From the NCBI GenBank assembly GCA_947088135.1, contig CAMUFJ010000040.1, positions 1 to 13,143 of the forward strand: DNA of 13,143 nt, read 5' to 3'. Shown in pieces: positions 1 to 7,655 of the stretch. The translations under genes were made by a program, and so were the position numbers. This DNA is from an uncultured Clostridia bacterium. Its GTDB lineage: Bacteria > Bacillota > Clostridia > Christensenellales > Borkfalkiaceae. The notes beneath the pieces are model-generated. The model did not search any database, was not told the origin of the DNA, and was given only the letters and a program-made list of their open reading frames with translations. Every line of letters starts with the position of its first letter. Within the stretch, counting starts at the first letter, position 1.

Positions 1-7
1 ATCGACT

Positions 8-36
8 ATTATAATCACTTATCGGGTGTTTGTCAA
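8..36 (-). promoter_or_regulatory. Consensus sigma-A promoter reading left out of the window
   Basis: On the minus strand there is TTGACA (36-31), a 17-bp spacer and TATAAT (13-8), both boxes matching the consensus perfectly. It points off the left edge, so a divergent gene or operon should begin just outside the window. Behind the -35 box is a T6A7 tract (40-52), which could act as an UP-like element. This is a direct sequence match; activity is inferred. Confidence 0.8.
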
Positions 37-92
37 GACTTTTTTAAAAAAATTACGCAAAACATGAAATTTTTCGCAACGTAAAAAATTCC

Positions 93-121
93 TTGCCAAA
101 GAATATTAAATGATGTACAAT
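93..121 (+). promoter_or_regulatory. Promoter of the trmL-LRR-cls operon
   Basis: TTGCCA (93-98), a 17-bp spacer and TACAAT (116-121) form a good sigma-A promoter. The expected transcript start is near 128, about 60 nt before the trmL ATG. The rpsB promoter at the other end of the window uses the same TTGCCA -35 box. No other promoter is apparent until 3682, so this one probably drives the three overlapping genes to 3326. Confidence 0.7.
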
Positions 122-138
122 AATAGAAAATCACTTTG

Positions 139-164
139 AAGGACGCGCAAAACCGCGCTTCCTT
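139..164 (+). promoter_or_regulatory. Hairpin in the trmL 5' untranslated region
   Basis: Positions 139-148 pair with 155-164 around the loop AAAACC: nine base pairs with one C/U mismatch (144/159). It lies inside the expected trmL leader, about 24 nt upstream of the ATG. No U tract follows, so it is not a normal terminator. It may stabilise the mRNA. Its 3' half (147-160) matches 14 bases of the intergenic repeat at 5741-5770, so it may be a fragment of that repeat. Confidence 0.5.
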
Positions 165-187
165 GCAAAACGGGGCACGGACGGAAT

Positions 188-679
188 ATGTTTCATATTG
201 TATTGGTTGAGCCTGAAATTCCGCAAAACACGGGCAACATCGCGCGCACCTGCGCGGCGACGGGGTGCGAACTGCATCTCGTGCGTCCGCTCGGGTTCGA
301 GCTTTCCGACAAATATTTAAAGCGGGCAGGGCTCGATTATTGGCACTTGCTAACCGTTCACGTTCACGAAAATCTCGGCGAACTGTTTGCGGAATATCCC
401 AAGGCGCGTTATTTCTTTTTTACCACCAAGGCGAAAAACACCTACTGCGACGTGCGGTATTCGGCGGGGGATTTTCTCGTGTTCGGCAGGGAAACGCGCG
501 GGCTTCCCGAGGAATTGCTGATACAACACCCCGAATCCTGCGTGCGCATTCCCATGCGGGAGGAGAGCCGTTCTCTCAATTTGTCTAACTCCGCGGCGAT
601 CGCCGTGTACGAGGGGCTTCGCCAAAACGCCTTTGGAGCTCTTGCAAAAGAAGGCGAGCTTCACCGTTTGAAATGGTAA
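188..679 (+). CDS. trmL: tRNA (cytidine(34)-2'-O)-methyltransferase TrmL
   Basis: A 163-residue SPOUT-class methyltransferase. TrmL uses S-adenosylmethionine to 2'-O-methylate wobble nucleotide 34 of tRNA-Leu isoacceptors, and it acts in the cytoplasm as a dimer. The three SPOUT motifs are visible: EPEIPQNTGNIART near the N-terminus (residues 9-22), VFGRETRGLP in the middle and IPMREESRSLNLSNS near residue 120, which forms the trefoil knot that binds the cofactor. Length and full collinearity match the family. The ATG at 188 has only a weak ribosome site (ACGGA), but the protein starts exactly where homologues do. The stop overlaps the ATG of the next gene by 7 nt (673-679), which suggests translational coupling. 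The function call is secure; the exact tRNA substrates are taken from the family. Confidence 0.95.
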   Translation: MFHIVLVEPEIPQNTGNIARTCAATGCELHLVRPLGFELSDKYLKRAGLDYWHLLTVHVHENLGELFAEYPKARYFFFTTKAKNTYCDVRYSAGDFLVFGRETRGLPEELLIQHPESCVRIPMREESRSLNLSNSAAIAVYEGLRQNAFGALAKEGELHRLKW

Positions 680-1761
680 AGCCTTCCCGTAAAACGGTTT
701 CGCTTCTCGTTGCGATACTCTTTTCGGCGGCATGGATCTTGCTGCTTTTTGTGCCCGCCGGCAAACGGGTGAAGGGGAGCGCGGAAGAGTACCTTTGCCG
801 TTGGGCGGACGGGACGCAGACGCGCGAAAGCTTCGCCTCCGCTTACGCCGCCTTTACCGGTTGCGACGGCGAACGGCTCTATTTGAACCGCGGCGGAGCT
901 GCGGGCGAGTTGACGGCTTCCACGGAATTCGGCACGCACTACGGCGTTTTGCGGATGGGTTCTTCCCGCGACGCGCTCGCGCTCGATCCTTCCCGACTCA
1001 ACGCTTTGGAGCGGATCGCGCTTTGGCGTTTGTTCGGAGAGCGCGCATGGTGGAACGGCGACGAATTTACCGTTTGGACGGAGGCGGGCGCGATCGTTAA
1101 GCAAAGCGCGCGTTGCAGGGAGTTGATCGCGGAAAGCGGTTCTCTCACGGCGAGCGTGCTTAAAAATTCGCACGCAACGGTTTTGGAACTGCGCGGCGGG
1201 GCGGTTTTTTCCGCACAATCGCTCGCAGGGACGGAGGTTTCCGCGCTTAGGGGCATTGCGCCTTATTTTACCCAAGACGGCGCTCTGTATCTGCAAACGG
1301 CGGGCGGGATCCGTTTGGTGGCGTGCGAGCCCGATACCCTTAATCTGTCGGCGGTCGACTACGACTTTGCGGACGAAGGCGCGCTTGCCGTGTGCGGGAA
1401 ACTACAATCGCTTACCGTGCCCTTTGTCGGCGTTTCGCGCTTTACGGGCAACGGGGAATATCGCTCGGAACTCGCTTCTCTCTTTATTCTCGGGAAGGAA
1501 TATTGCGTGCCCTCCTCGCTTAAAAGCGTTGCGGTCACGGGCGGGGAGATCGGCGCGGACGCGTTTTACGGCATGGCGGGGTTGGAGGAGATCGTTCTTT
1601 GCGGAGTCGAAGCGAAAAATATTTCCCGCAACGCCTTTTCGGGCTGTAAAAATCTTCGCCGTCTGCATACGCCGTTTACGGGCGTCGTTCTCGAAGGCGG
1701 GTTTTCTTCCGAAAAACTGGAATGCGGGTGCACACTTTTTCTTAGGGAGGGATCGGAATGA
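673..1761 (+). CDS. Membrane-anchored protein with a short BspA-type leucine-rich repeat region
   Basis: A 362-residue protein I do not recognise as a named family. Residues 1-7 are basic and about 9-27 form one hydrophobic segment, so it is either anchored in the membrane with the bulk outside or exported by an uncleaved signal. The middle (about 30-280) is mixed and shows no motif known to me. Residues about 283-335 contain two BspA/LRR_5-type units, with phrases such as IGADAFYGMAGLEEI and ISRNAFSGCKNLRRL. These repeats usually mediate protein contacts at the surface of gut Bacillota and Bacteroidota, but such proteins normally carry many more units, so this is a minimal version. It overlaps trmL by 7 nt upstream and cls by 4 nt (ATGA) downstream, so it is the middle gene of a coupled operon. 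Its role is unknown; a link to the envelope is only suggested by the neighbouring cls. Confidence 0.8.
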   Translation: MVKPSRKTVSLLVAILFSAAWILLLFVPAGKRVKGSAEEYLCRWADGTQTRESFASAYAAFTGCDGERLYLNRGGAAGELTASTEFGTHYGVLRMGSSRDALALDPSRLNALERIALWRLFGERAWWNGDEFTVWTEAGAIVKQSARCRELIAESGSLTASVLKNSHATVLELRGGAVFSAQSLAGTEVSALRGIAPYFTQDGALYLQTAGGIRLVACEPDTLNLSAVDYDFADEGALAVCGKLQSLTVPFVGVSRFTGNGEYRSELASLFILGKEYCVPSSLKSVAVTGGEIGADAFYGMAGLEEIVLCGVEAKNISRNAFSGCKNLRRLHTPFTGVVLEGGFSSEKLECGCTLFLREGSE

Positions 1762-3326
1762 AAAAACTGTTCAGTCGGTTTTCGCTCGTCGCGATTACGA
1801 TCATATTGCTGTTTTTGTTCTTTGTTCTTTTTTTCGCGGGCGTGATCTGGACGGTCAACAATATTATCATTTATTATTATCCGCAGACGGAAAATTGGAT
1901 CAGATTTGCGTTCGTCTTGCTGGATTGGCTGATTCTCGTGGTTACGGTCGTTCACGCCGCAAACCGCGACATGGTGCCCGAAACAAAAGTTCCGTGGATC
2001 TTATGCATCGTCGGGCTGAACGTGCTCGGCGTTGCCACCTACGTCGTGTTTTCCGGCAACCGCCCCTCCAAGAAAAAACGGCTGCTCTATAAGAAAATTT
2101 TCGAAGAGTCCGCAGGCGCAAATCCCCGCATCTTTTCTGCGGAGGAAACGGAAAAAGCAATCGGCAGGTGGAGCGGTGTGAGCGAAGCTTTGTACGCCGT
2201 GAATAAATCCGCCGTCCTGCACGACGGGACCAAGACGGAGTATTTCTCCGTCGGCGAGGAATTCGCGAAACGGCTGATCGAAGATTTGGAGGGGGCGGAG
2301 AAATACATTTTTATGGAGTATTTCATCATCGCCCGAGGCGAGCTTTGGAGCAAAATTTTAGACGTGTTGCAGCGCAAGGTGCGGGAGGGGGTGGAAGTCC
2401 GCTTTATGTACGACGACATCGGCTGTATGGGCAAGGTGCATATGCGCTACCACAAGACCATGCAGAAAATGGGCATCAAGTGCGTGAAGTTCAACTGCTT
2501 CGTGCCCATCGTTTCCAATATTCACAACAACCGCGACCATAGAAAAATAACCGTTATCGACGGGAAAATCGGCTATACGGGCGGGCTGAATTTGGCGGAC
2601 GAATACGTGAACGTAAAACACCCGTTCGGGCACTGGAAGGATACCGCCGTCCGTTTGGAGGGCGAGGGCGTGAAAAACTTTCTGCTCATGTTTCTGCGTC
2701 TTTATGCGGTGGGGAGCAATCGAGCGGAGGATATCACCCCTTATATTCCCCAAAGCTACGAACGCTTCGAGGGGGAGGGATACGTTCAGCCGTACGGCGA
2801 CGGGCCTTATCCGCTGTACGACAGGTGCCTCGGGGAGGACGTCTATATCAACGTGCTCAACAAGGCGAAGCGATACGTGGATATCATGACGCCCTATCTC
2901 ATTATCGACTACCGAATGCGCGAAGCGCTCGTGCTTGCCGCCAAGCGCGGCGTGCGCGTAAGAATTTTGTTGCCGCACGTTCCCGATAAAAAAATTCCTT
3001 TTGCGCTTGCCCGCTCCAACTATATGGCGCTCATTCGCGGCGGGGTGGAAATTTACGAATATACGCCGGGATTCGTCCACGCCAAGAGCTTCCTCGCCGA
3101 CGACGAAACGGCGGTCGTAGGGACGATCAATCTCGATTACCGCTCCCTGCTCTTTCATTTCGAGGACGCGGTGATCATGTACAAGACGAAAGCCGTCGCG
3201 CAGATGAAGGCGGACATGGATCACGCGTTTGCGCTGTCCGCCCGTCAGACGGAAGCGGACGCAAAGAAAAACGTGGTGAGCCGCGGGTTTTGCGAAATTG
3301 CCAAACTCTTTGCCCCGCTGTTCTGA
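1758..3326 (+). CDS. cls: Cardiolipin synthase (phospholipase D superfamily)
   Basis: A 522-residue membrane enzyme that condenses two phosphatidylglycerol molecules to cardiolipin and glycerol at the inner face of the membrane. Three hydrophobic segments (about 9-34, 49-66 and 80-99) form the N-terminal anchor. Two PLD catalytic motifs follow. The first is H261-R-K263 in NRDHRKITVIDG, followed by the typical GYTGGLNLADEY. The second is H441-A-K443 in FVHAKSFLADD, followed by GTINLDYRSL. Both HKD sites are intact and the length fits the family (about 480-520), so the enzyme should be active. The ATG at 1758 has a good ribosome site (AGGGAGG, 1744-1750, 7 nt spacing) and overlaps the previous stop by 4 nt. 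It is the last gene of the trmL operon. No clear terminator follows. Confidence 0.95.
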   Translation: MKKLFSRFSLVAITIILLFLFFVLFFAGVIWTVNNIIIYYYPQTENWIRFAFVLLDWLILVVTVVHAANRDMVPETKVPWILCIVGLNVLGVATYVVFSGNRPSKKKRLLYKKIFEESAGANPRIFSAEETEKAIGRWSGVSEALYAVNKSAVLHDGTKTEYFSVGEEFAKRLIEDLEGAEKYIFMEYFIIARGELWSKILDVLQRKVREGVEVRFMYDDIGCMGKVHMRYHKTMQKMGIKCVKFNCFVPIVSNIHNNRDHRKITVIDGKIGYTGGLNLADEYVNVKHPFGHWKDTAVRLEGEGVKNFLLMFLRLYAVGSNRAEDITPYIPQSYERFEGEGYVQPYGDGPYPLYDRCLGEDVYINVLNKAKRYVDIMTPYLIIDYRMREALVLAAKRGVRVRILLPHVPDKKIPFALARSNYMALIRGGVEIYEYTPGFVHAKSFLADDETAVVGTINLDYRSLLFHFEDAVIMYKTKAVAQMKADMDHAFALSARQTEADAKKNVVSRGFCEIAKLFAPLF

Positions 3327-3406
3327 TTTTCTCGTCCACGCGCCCTCCGCGCGCGGAGAATGACGGAGGAGTGAGGCGGACGCGCAAGAAAGTCTGCAAA
3401 TTTTTC
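3327..3406. repeat. GC-rich palindromic intergenic segment
   Basis: The gap after cls contains the perfect 14-bp palindrome CTCCGCGCGCGGAG (about 3345-3358), running into GAGAATGACGG. The string GAATGACGG also occurs near 5714, and its reverse complement lies in the repeat near 9444-9452. The segment is probably a degenerate member of a dispersed palindromic repeat family. There is no U tract, so terminator function is doubtful. Confidence 0.45.
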
Positions 3407-3417
3407 AGGAGTTTTTT

Positions 3418-3663
3418 ATGATCCATTCACTGAGCGGCGGGGTTATCGCCGACAACGAAATTTATACGTTTGTGAAAGTAGAAGCGGAGGGCGCGCCCCG
3501 CTGGTATTTGGCGGGCGAATTCCGCGTAAAGGCGGGCGATACCGTCCGCGTCCCGTTCGGCGGGAGAGAATGCACGGCTACCGTCCTGCGCACGGAGGAC
3601 TGTACCCGTCAGACCGCACCCGTACCGCTCAACCGCGTTGCGACGATTCTGTCCTTGTTGTAA
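3418..3663 (+). CDS. Small standalone protein, possibly PriA N-terminal-domain-like
   Basis: An 81-residue protein that I do not recognise with confidence. It is very likely a real gene: AGGAG at 3407-3411 sits 6 nt before the ATG, and codon use resembles its neighbours. It has no signal peptide or membrane segment and looks like an all-beta cytoplasmic domain. The phrase VKAGDTVRVPFGGRECTATV resembles the start of primosomal helicase PriA (its 3'-DNA-binding domain, typically of the form L-x-P-G-x-x-V-x-V-P-F-G-x-R), and the ending with P-L-x-x-V-x-x-I-L also fits. If this is right, it is a free-standing version of a domain normally fused to a helicase. That is inference from a short motif. 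It lies between cls and the mntP promoter and may be transcribed with the upstream operon. Confidence 0.7.
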   Translation: MIHSLSGGVIADNEIYTFVKVEAEGAPRWYLAGEFRVKAGDTVRVPFGGRECTATVLRTEDCTRQTAPVPLNRVATILSLL

Positions 3664-3681
3664 AAAAGCGGAAAGAAACAC

Positions 3682-3710
3682 TTGACAAATATTTTTTCAT
3701 ATGATAGGAT
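3682..3710 (+). promoter_or_regulatory. Promoter of the mntP riboswitch transcript
   Basis: TTGACA (3682-3687), a 17-bp spacer and TAGGAT (3705-3710). The 10-mer TGATAGGATA around the -10 box recurs exactly in the promoter of the downstream exchanger. Transcription should start near 3717, upstream of the riboswitch. Confidence 0.75.
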
Positions 3711-3743
3711 ACGGTTGGAAACCGACGAAGGGCGGTTCACGGT

Positions 3744-3832
3744 CATAGGGGAGTAGTCGGCTTCTTCGGAAGCGGTACCGTCCACATAATGCGGAAATTC
3801 CGCGGGCGTTATCTGAAACGGCAAGACTTATG
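3744..3832 (+). promoter_or_regulatory. yybP-ykoY manganese riboswitch (aptamer) for mntP
   Basis: The family's conserved elements are present in order. GGGGAGUAG (3748-3756) comes first, then a hairpin with loop UUCG, then CACAUAAU with its pairing partner GUUAU closing the second arm, and GCAAGAC (3821-3827) at the 3' end. Closing helix P1 forms between CAUAGG (3744-3749) and CUUAUG (3827-3832). The layout matches the Lactococcus yybP-ykoY aptamer, whose ends read GGGGAGUAG and GCAAGACC. This class binds Mn2+ between the two docked arms and turns on manganese exporters, which agrees with the gene that follows. One feature is less standard: ACAUAA replaces the usual ACAUAC. Confidence 0.88.
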
Positions 3833-3868
3833 CGCAGGCTTTTTTGCGCATGGGTCTTTTATTTTTTT
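3825..3868 (+). terminator. Riboswitch-controlled intrinsic terminator before mntP
   Basis: Positions 3825-3836 (GACTTATGCGCA) pair with 3845-3856 (TGCGCATGGGTC) in a 12-bp stem with an 8-nt loop, followed by a U-rich tail (3857-3868). The 5' arm contains the whole 3' strand of riboswitch helix P1 (3827-3832), so P1 and the terminator cannot form together. Mn2+ binding should hold P1, block the terminator and let transcription run into mntP: an ON switch by antitermination. The pairing is seen in sequence; the switching is inferred from the family. Confidence 0.85.
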
Positions 3869-3879
3869 AAGGAGCAATT

Positions 3880-4491
<612 letters not shown>

Positions 4492-4524
4492 ACGCGCCGC
4501 AAATTTTTTTGGGGCGGAAACGGC

Positions 4525-4553
4525 TTGACTTTTTCATTCGTTCGTGATAGGAT
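4525..4553 (+). promoter_or_regulatory. Promoter of the exchanger riboswitch transcript
   Basis: TTGACT (4525-4530), a 17-bp spacer and TAGGAT (4548-4553). This has the same architecture as the mntP promoter and shares TGATAGGATA exactly. The transcript should start near 4560, immediately before riboswitch helix P1. Confidence 0.75.
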
Positions 4554-4562
4554 ATTTTCTTG

Positions 4563-4670
4563 GTTGGGAGGGAGTAGTCCGCGCGCCGTGGCAACATACC
4601 CCGCAAGGCGAAACGCGTTGCGTGTTACGGCGGTTCGTACGGCAATCGTATGGACGACAAGACTTTCGGC
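4563..4670 (+). promoter_or_regulatory. Second yybP-ykoY manganese riboswitch, before the CaCA exchanger
   Basis: Conserved elements are AGGGAGUAGUC (4569-4579), GGCAACAUACC (4590-4600, with the classic ACAUAC loop) and ACAAGAC (4657-4663). Helix P1 forms between 4563-4570 and 4663-4670 over eight pairs, several of them G-U. I see no U-tracted terminator. Instead GACUUU (4661-4666) can pair with AAGGUU (4683-4688), which covers the ribosome site of the exchanger and uses the 3' strand of P1. Mn2+ binding could therefore release the ribosome site. The class call is strong; the translational mechanism is inference from a weak helix. Confidence 0.82.
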
Positions 4671-4694
4671 AAAACTCACTTTAAGGTTTGGGGT

Positions 4695-5699
4695 ATGGAA
4701 CTGTTTTTATGGATCGTATTACTTGTCGTCGGGCTGGCGCTTCTCGTAAAGGGGGCCGATTGGTTCGTGGACGGCAGTGCGGGAATCGCGGGGAAATGCA
4801 AGATCCCCCCGCTCCTCATCGGGCTCACCGTCGTGGCGTTCGGCACGAGCGCGCCCGAGCTCTGCGTTTCCGTCGCTTCGGCGATCGCGCATTCCACCGA
4901 TATCGCGATCGGCAACGTGCTCGGAAGCAATATCTGCAATATTCTGCTCATTCTCGGCATTTCCGCGCTCGTCTGTAAACTGCCCGTCACCAAAAACTCC
5001 CTCGTTCTCGACTTGCCCGTATTGCTTCTTTCAAGCGTCCTCCTCGTAGGGCTCGGCTTGTGGGGACAGGCAATCGATTGGTGGGACGGGCTCGTTTTGA
5101 TCGCGGTTTTTTGCGGTTATATGGCGTTTCTGCTGGTAAAGGCAAAAAAACAGCTCCGCGCCGAAGGCGCGCTCCCTCCCGTGGAGCAAACGGACGAGCA
5201 GGAGAAACCGAAGAGTAAAATCGGCGCGTGGTACGCTGAGATGTGCGGAAAAACTTGGTTTTTGATCGTGCTCACGCTCGTGGGCCTCGGCATGGTCGTG
5301 GGCGGAGGCACTCTGCTTGTCGAGGGCGCGAAATATATCGCAACCTATTTCGGCGTGTCCGAGCGTATTATCGGGCTCACCGTCGTCGCGATCGGGACTT
5401 CGCTTCCCGAGCTCGTCACGTCCGTCGTCGCCGCGCACAAGGGCGAAACGGATATTGCGGTCGGCAATATCATCGGGAGCAATATCTTTAATATCTTGCT
5501 CATTGCGGGGATTTCTTCGCTCGTGTATCCGTTGCCGTTCGTCATCGAAAAGAACATGATAGACGCGCTCGTCGCGCTTGCCGCCGTGGTGCTGTTATAC
5601 GGATTTGCGCTTGTCAAGGGTCATCGGTTGGGGCGCGTTGCCGGCGCAACCATGCTGGTTTGTTTCGTAGGGTATTACGTTTATTTGTTCTTGGCGTAG
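4695..5699 (+). CDS. CaCA-superfamily cation exchanger (YrbG-like), probable divalent cation exporter
   Basis: A 334-residue inner-membrane antiporter of the Ca2+/cation exchanger superfamily, with about ten helices in two inverted halves. Each half has its alpha repeat: TVVAFGTSAPEL with E55, then IGNVLGSNICN, in the first; and TVVAIGTSLPEL with E239, then VGNIIGSNIFN, in the second. These glutamates and the GSN segments coordinate the ion in the family. A charged cytosolic loop (about residues 152-180) separates the halves. I chose ATG 4695 because AAGG (4683-4686) lies 8 nt upstream and homologues begin at the first helix; an in-frame ATG at 4650 lies inside the riboswitch and is unlikely to be used. 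Family members are usually annotated as Ca2+/Na+ antiporters, but the Mn2+ riboswitch suggests Mn2+ as the physiological substrate here, with Ca2+ as the alternative. Confidence 0.9.
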   Translation: MELFLWIVLLVVGLALLVKGADWFVDGSAGIAGKCKIPPLLIGLTVVAFGTSAPELCVSVASAIAHSTDIAIGNVLGSNICNILLILGISALVCKLPVTKNSLVLDLPVLLLSSVLLVGLGLWGQAIDWWDGLVLIAVFCGYMAFLLVKAKKQLRAEGALPPVEQTDEQEKPKSKIGAWYAEMCGKTWFLIVLTLVGLGMVVGGGTLLVEGAKYIATYFGVSERIIGLTVVAIGTSLPELVTSVVAAHKGETDIAVGNIIGSNIFNILLIAGISSLVYPLPFVIEKNMIDALVALAAVVLLYGFALVKGHRLGRVAGATMLVCFVGYYVYLFLA

Positions 5700-5730
5700 A
5701 TGCCGCTTCCTCAGAATGACGGAATAGAAG

Positions 5731-5770
5731 TGTTACAATGATGCGCGCGGAGCAAAACCGCGCTTTTGCG
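5731..5770 (+). repeat. Left copy of an inverted intergenic repeat flanking the ABC operon
   Basis: Positions 5741-5770 are identical over 30 bp to the reverse complement of 9403-9432. Extending to 5731-5770 against 9403-9442 gives 38 of 40 matches. Beyond that, CTCAGAATGACGG (5710-5722) corresponds to the right copy after a small gap. The core folds as GCGCGG / CCGCGC around AGCAAAA followed by TTTT, so it might also end transcription of the exchanger gene. Confidence 0.8.
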
Positions 5771-5872
5771 GTAGCGGACACAATTTGCCGCACACCTGCG
5801 GCTTACTGACTTTTGATAGACGGGGCTCAACGCTTCTGCAATTTAGAGAGAGCAACAAAGAGAGTAGCTCAC

Positions 5873-5899
5873 GAAATTTTTCGGAACGAAAAATTTGTG
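5873..5899 (+). promoter_or_regulatory. Near-perfect palindrome just before the ABC operon ribosome site
   Basis: AAATTTTTCG (5874-5883) and CGAAAAATTT (5887-5896) form a 10-bp inverted repeat with loop GAA; CAC and GTG extend it with one bulged base. It ends about ten bases before the AAGGGAGG site of the first ABC gene. It could be a repressor operator or an RNA hairpin that affects translation. A 15-of-16 match (GAAATTTTTCG-N-AACG) lies at 66-81, upstream of the trmL promoter. No convincing promoter was found in 5771-5872. Confidence 0.55.
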
Positions 5900-5921
5900 A
5901 ATGTTATTAAGGGAGGTTGTC

Positions 5922-7655
5922 TTGCATCATCTCTTTTCCTGTTTAAAAGCATACAAAAAAGAGGCGGTTTTGGCGCCTCTTTTCAAGCTGCTTGAAGCGG
6001 GCATGGAGCTCATTGTGCCCCTCGTGGTCGCGGTTATCGTCAACAAGGGCATCAACGGGGGGGACGAGAGCTACATTTATTACGGCTGTCTGCTCCTTGT
6101 CGGCTTCGGAGTCGTCGGGCTCGTATTTTCCATTACGGCGCAGTATTTTGCGGCGCGGGCGGCGGTGGGGACTTCCGCGGAATTGAGGAGCAGACTCTTT
6201 TGCAAGCTTCAATCCTTTTCCTACGCGCAGATCGACAAAACGGGCACTCCCGCTATGATCACGCGCATGACGAGCGACGTCAACCAAGTGCAGACGGGGG
6301 TGAATATGACCCTCCGCCTTTTGCTTCGTTCTCCGCTCATCGTATTCGGCGCGACGGCGATGGCGTTCGTCAAGGATGATCGGACTGCGCTCGTGTTCGT
6401 CGCGGTTTTGCCCCTTCTCGTCGCGGTGGTCGTGGCGGTCATGGCGGCGGGCATTCCGCTCTATAAAAAGGTGCAGGGAAGGCTCGACAGGGTTTACGCC
6501 TCTACCCGCGAGAACTTGACGGGCGTGCGCGTCATTCGGGCGTTCTGCAAGGAGGGTTCGGAAATCGCGGAGTTCGACTCCCGCAACGCCGAGCTCTGCG
6601 CCAAACAGCAAAAGTCGGGATTCGTTTCTTCGCTCATGAACCCGCTTACTTACGTGCTCGTGAGCGCGGCGGTCATCGCGCTCGTCTACGTGGGCGCGCT
6701 CCGCGTGGACGGCGGGGCGATCGAGCAGGGCGACGTCATTGCGCTCTACGGCTACCTTTCCATAATTTTGGTGGAGCTCGTCAAGCTCGCCAATCTCATC
6801 TTTACCATTACCAAGGCTGTTTCCTGCCAGCGGCGGCTCGGGGAGGTGCTCGACGCCGAGGGAGAACCCTCCGTTACCGATACGGACAATGCGCCCGCAG
6901 GCGACGAAGCCGTGCGTTTCGACGCCGTTACCTTTACCTATACGGGCGGGGGCGCGCCCGCGCTGTCGGGCGTCACGTTTTCCGCTTCGCGCGGAGAAAC
7001 GGTGGGCGTGCTCGGCGGAACGGGTTCGGGCAAAAGTACCCTCGTACAGCTCATTCCCCGCTTTTACGAGGCGGGCGAGGGCGAAGTTCGCGTGAACGGC
7101 GTAAAGGTGGGCGCGATTCCCAAAGAGGAGCTGAGGGAAAAGGCGGCGATCGTTCCCCAGCGCGCCGTGCTCTTTAAAGGCACGATCCGCTCCAATCTCC
7201 TTTGGGGGGCGGGCGATGCGAGCGAGGAGGACTTGCTTTCCGCCTTGCGCGTTGCACAGGCGGAGGACGTCGTTGCGGCGAAAGGAGGCTTGGACGGCGA
7301 GATCGCGCAGGAAGGCAAAAACCTCTCGGGCGGTCAGCGTCAGCGGCTCACCATTGCCCGCGCGCTCGTCAGAAAACCCGAAATTCTCATCTTGGACGAT
7401 TCCTCGTCCGCGCTCGATTATGCGACGGACGCCAAGCTTCGCGCCGCGCTGAAAACGCTCGGCTGTACGGTGTTCATCGTTTCTCAGCGCGCTTCCTCCG
7501 TCCGCCATGCCGATAAAATCATCGTGCTCGACGACGGCAGGACGGCGGGAATCGGCACGCACGAAGAATTGCTCTCCTCTTGCTCCGTGTATCAAGAAAT
7601 TTTCAACTCGCAGGAGCGCGGAGAGGAGAAAGGAGGTGCGGTGCATGAAGCGTAA
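5922..7655 (+). CDS. Heterodimeric ABC exporter, subunit with the degenerate ATP site
   Basis: A 577-residue half-transporter with six membrane helices (about residues 1-310) and an ATPase domain. ATPase motifs are Walker A GGTGSGKST (365-373), signature LSGGQ (468-472) and Walker B ILILDDS (488-494). The catalytic glutamate is aspartate (D493) and the switch histidine is glutamine (Q522, in VSQR). These changes are typical of the non-catalytic subunit of heterodimeric exporters such as BmrCD, LmrCD and TM287/288, which mostly export drugs or lipids. I chose the TTG at 5922: AAGGGAGG (5909-5916) stands 5 nt before it, and the resulting start (HHLFSCLKAYKKEAVL) matches the family's usual opening. 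The in-frame ATG at 5901 would place the ribosome site inside the coding region. It overlaps the partner gene by 11 nt. The substrate is unknown. Confidence 0.93.
   Translation: MHHLFSCLKAYKKEAVLAPLFKLLEAGMELIVPLVVAVIVNKGINGGDESYIYYGCLLLVGFGVVGLVFSITAQYFAARAAVGTSAELRSRLFCKLQSFSYAQIDKTGTPAMITRMTSDVNQVQTGVNMTLRLLLRSPLIVFGATAMAFVKDDRTALVFVAVLPLLVAVVVAVMAAGIPLYKKVQGRLDRVYASTRENLTGVRVIRAFCKEGSEIAEFDSRNAELCAKQQKSGFVSSLMNPLTYVLVSAAVIALVYVGALRVDGGAIEQGDVIALYGYLSIILVELVKLANLIFTITKAVSCQRRLGEVLDAEGEPSVTDTDNAPAGDEAVRFDAVTFTYTGGGAPALSGVTFSASRGETVGVLGGTGSGKSTLVQLIPRFYEAGEGEVRVNGVKVGAIPKEELREKAAIVPQRAVLFKGTIRSNLLWGAGDASEEDLLSALRVAQAEDVVAAKGGLDGEIAQEGKNLSGGQRQRLTIARALVRKPEILILDDSSSALDYATDAKLRAALKTLGCTVFIVSQRASSVRHADKIIVLDDGRTAGIGTHEELLSSCSVYQEIFNSQERGEEKGGAVHEA

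Noticed and set aside
4495..4520. Possible terminator after mntP (CCGC, T-run, GGGGCGG)
   Set aside because: The stem is only about four base pairs and the T-run lies in the loop rather than after the stem.
4650..4694. Upstream in-frame ATG for the CaCA exchanger
   Set aside because: It lies inside the riboswitch closing helix and has no ribosome site; ATG 4695 has AAGG at the right distance.
5813..5995. Small frame of 60 codons before the ABC operon
   Set aside because: It has no ribosome site, spans the palindrome and overlaps the ABC start in another frame.
5943..7646. Long open frame on the minus strand (567 codons) opposite the first ABC gene
   Set aside because: It has no recognisable domain and mirrors the codon structure of the GC-rich ABC gene, whose motifs are unambiguous. 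A shadow frame.
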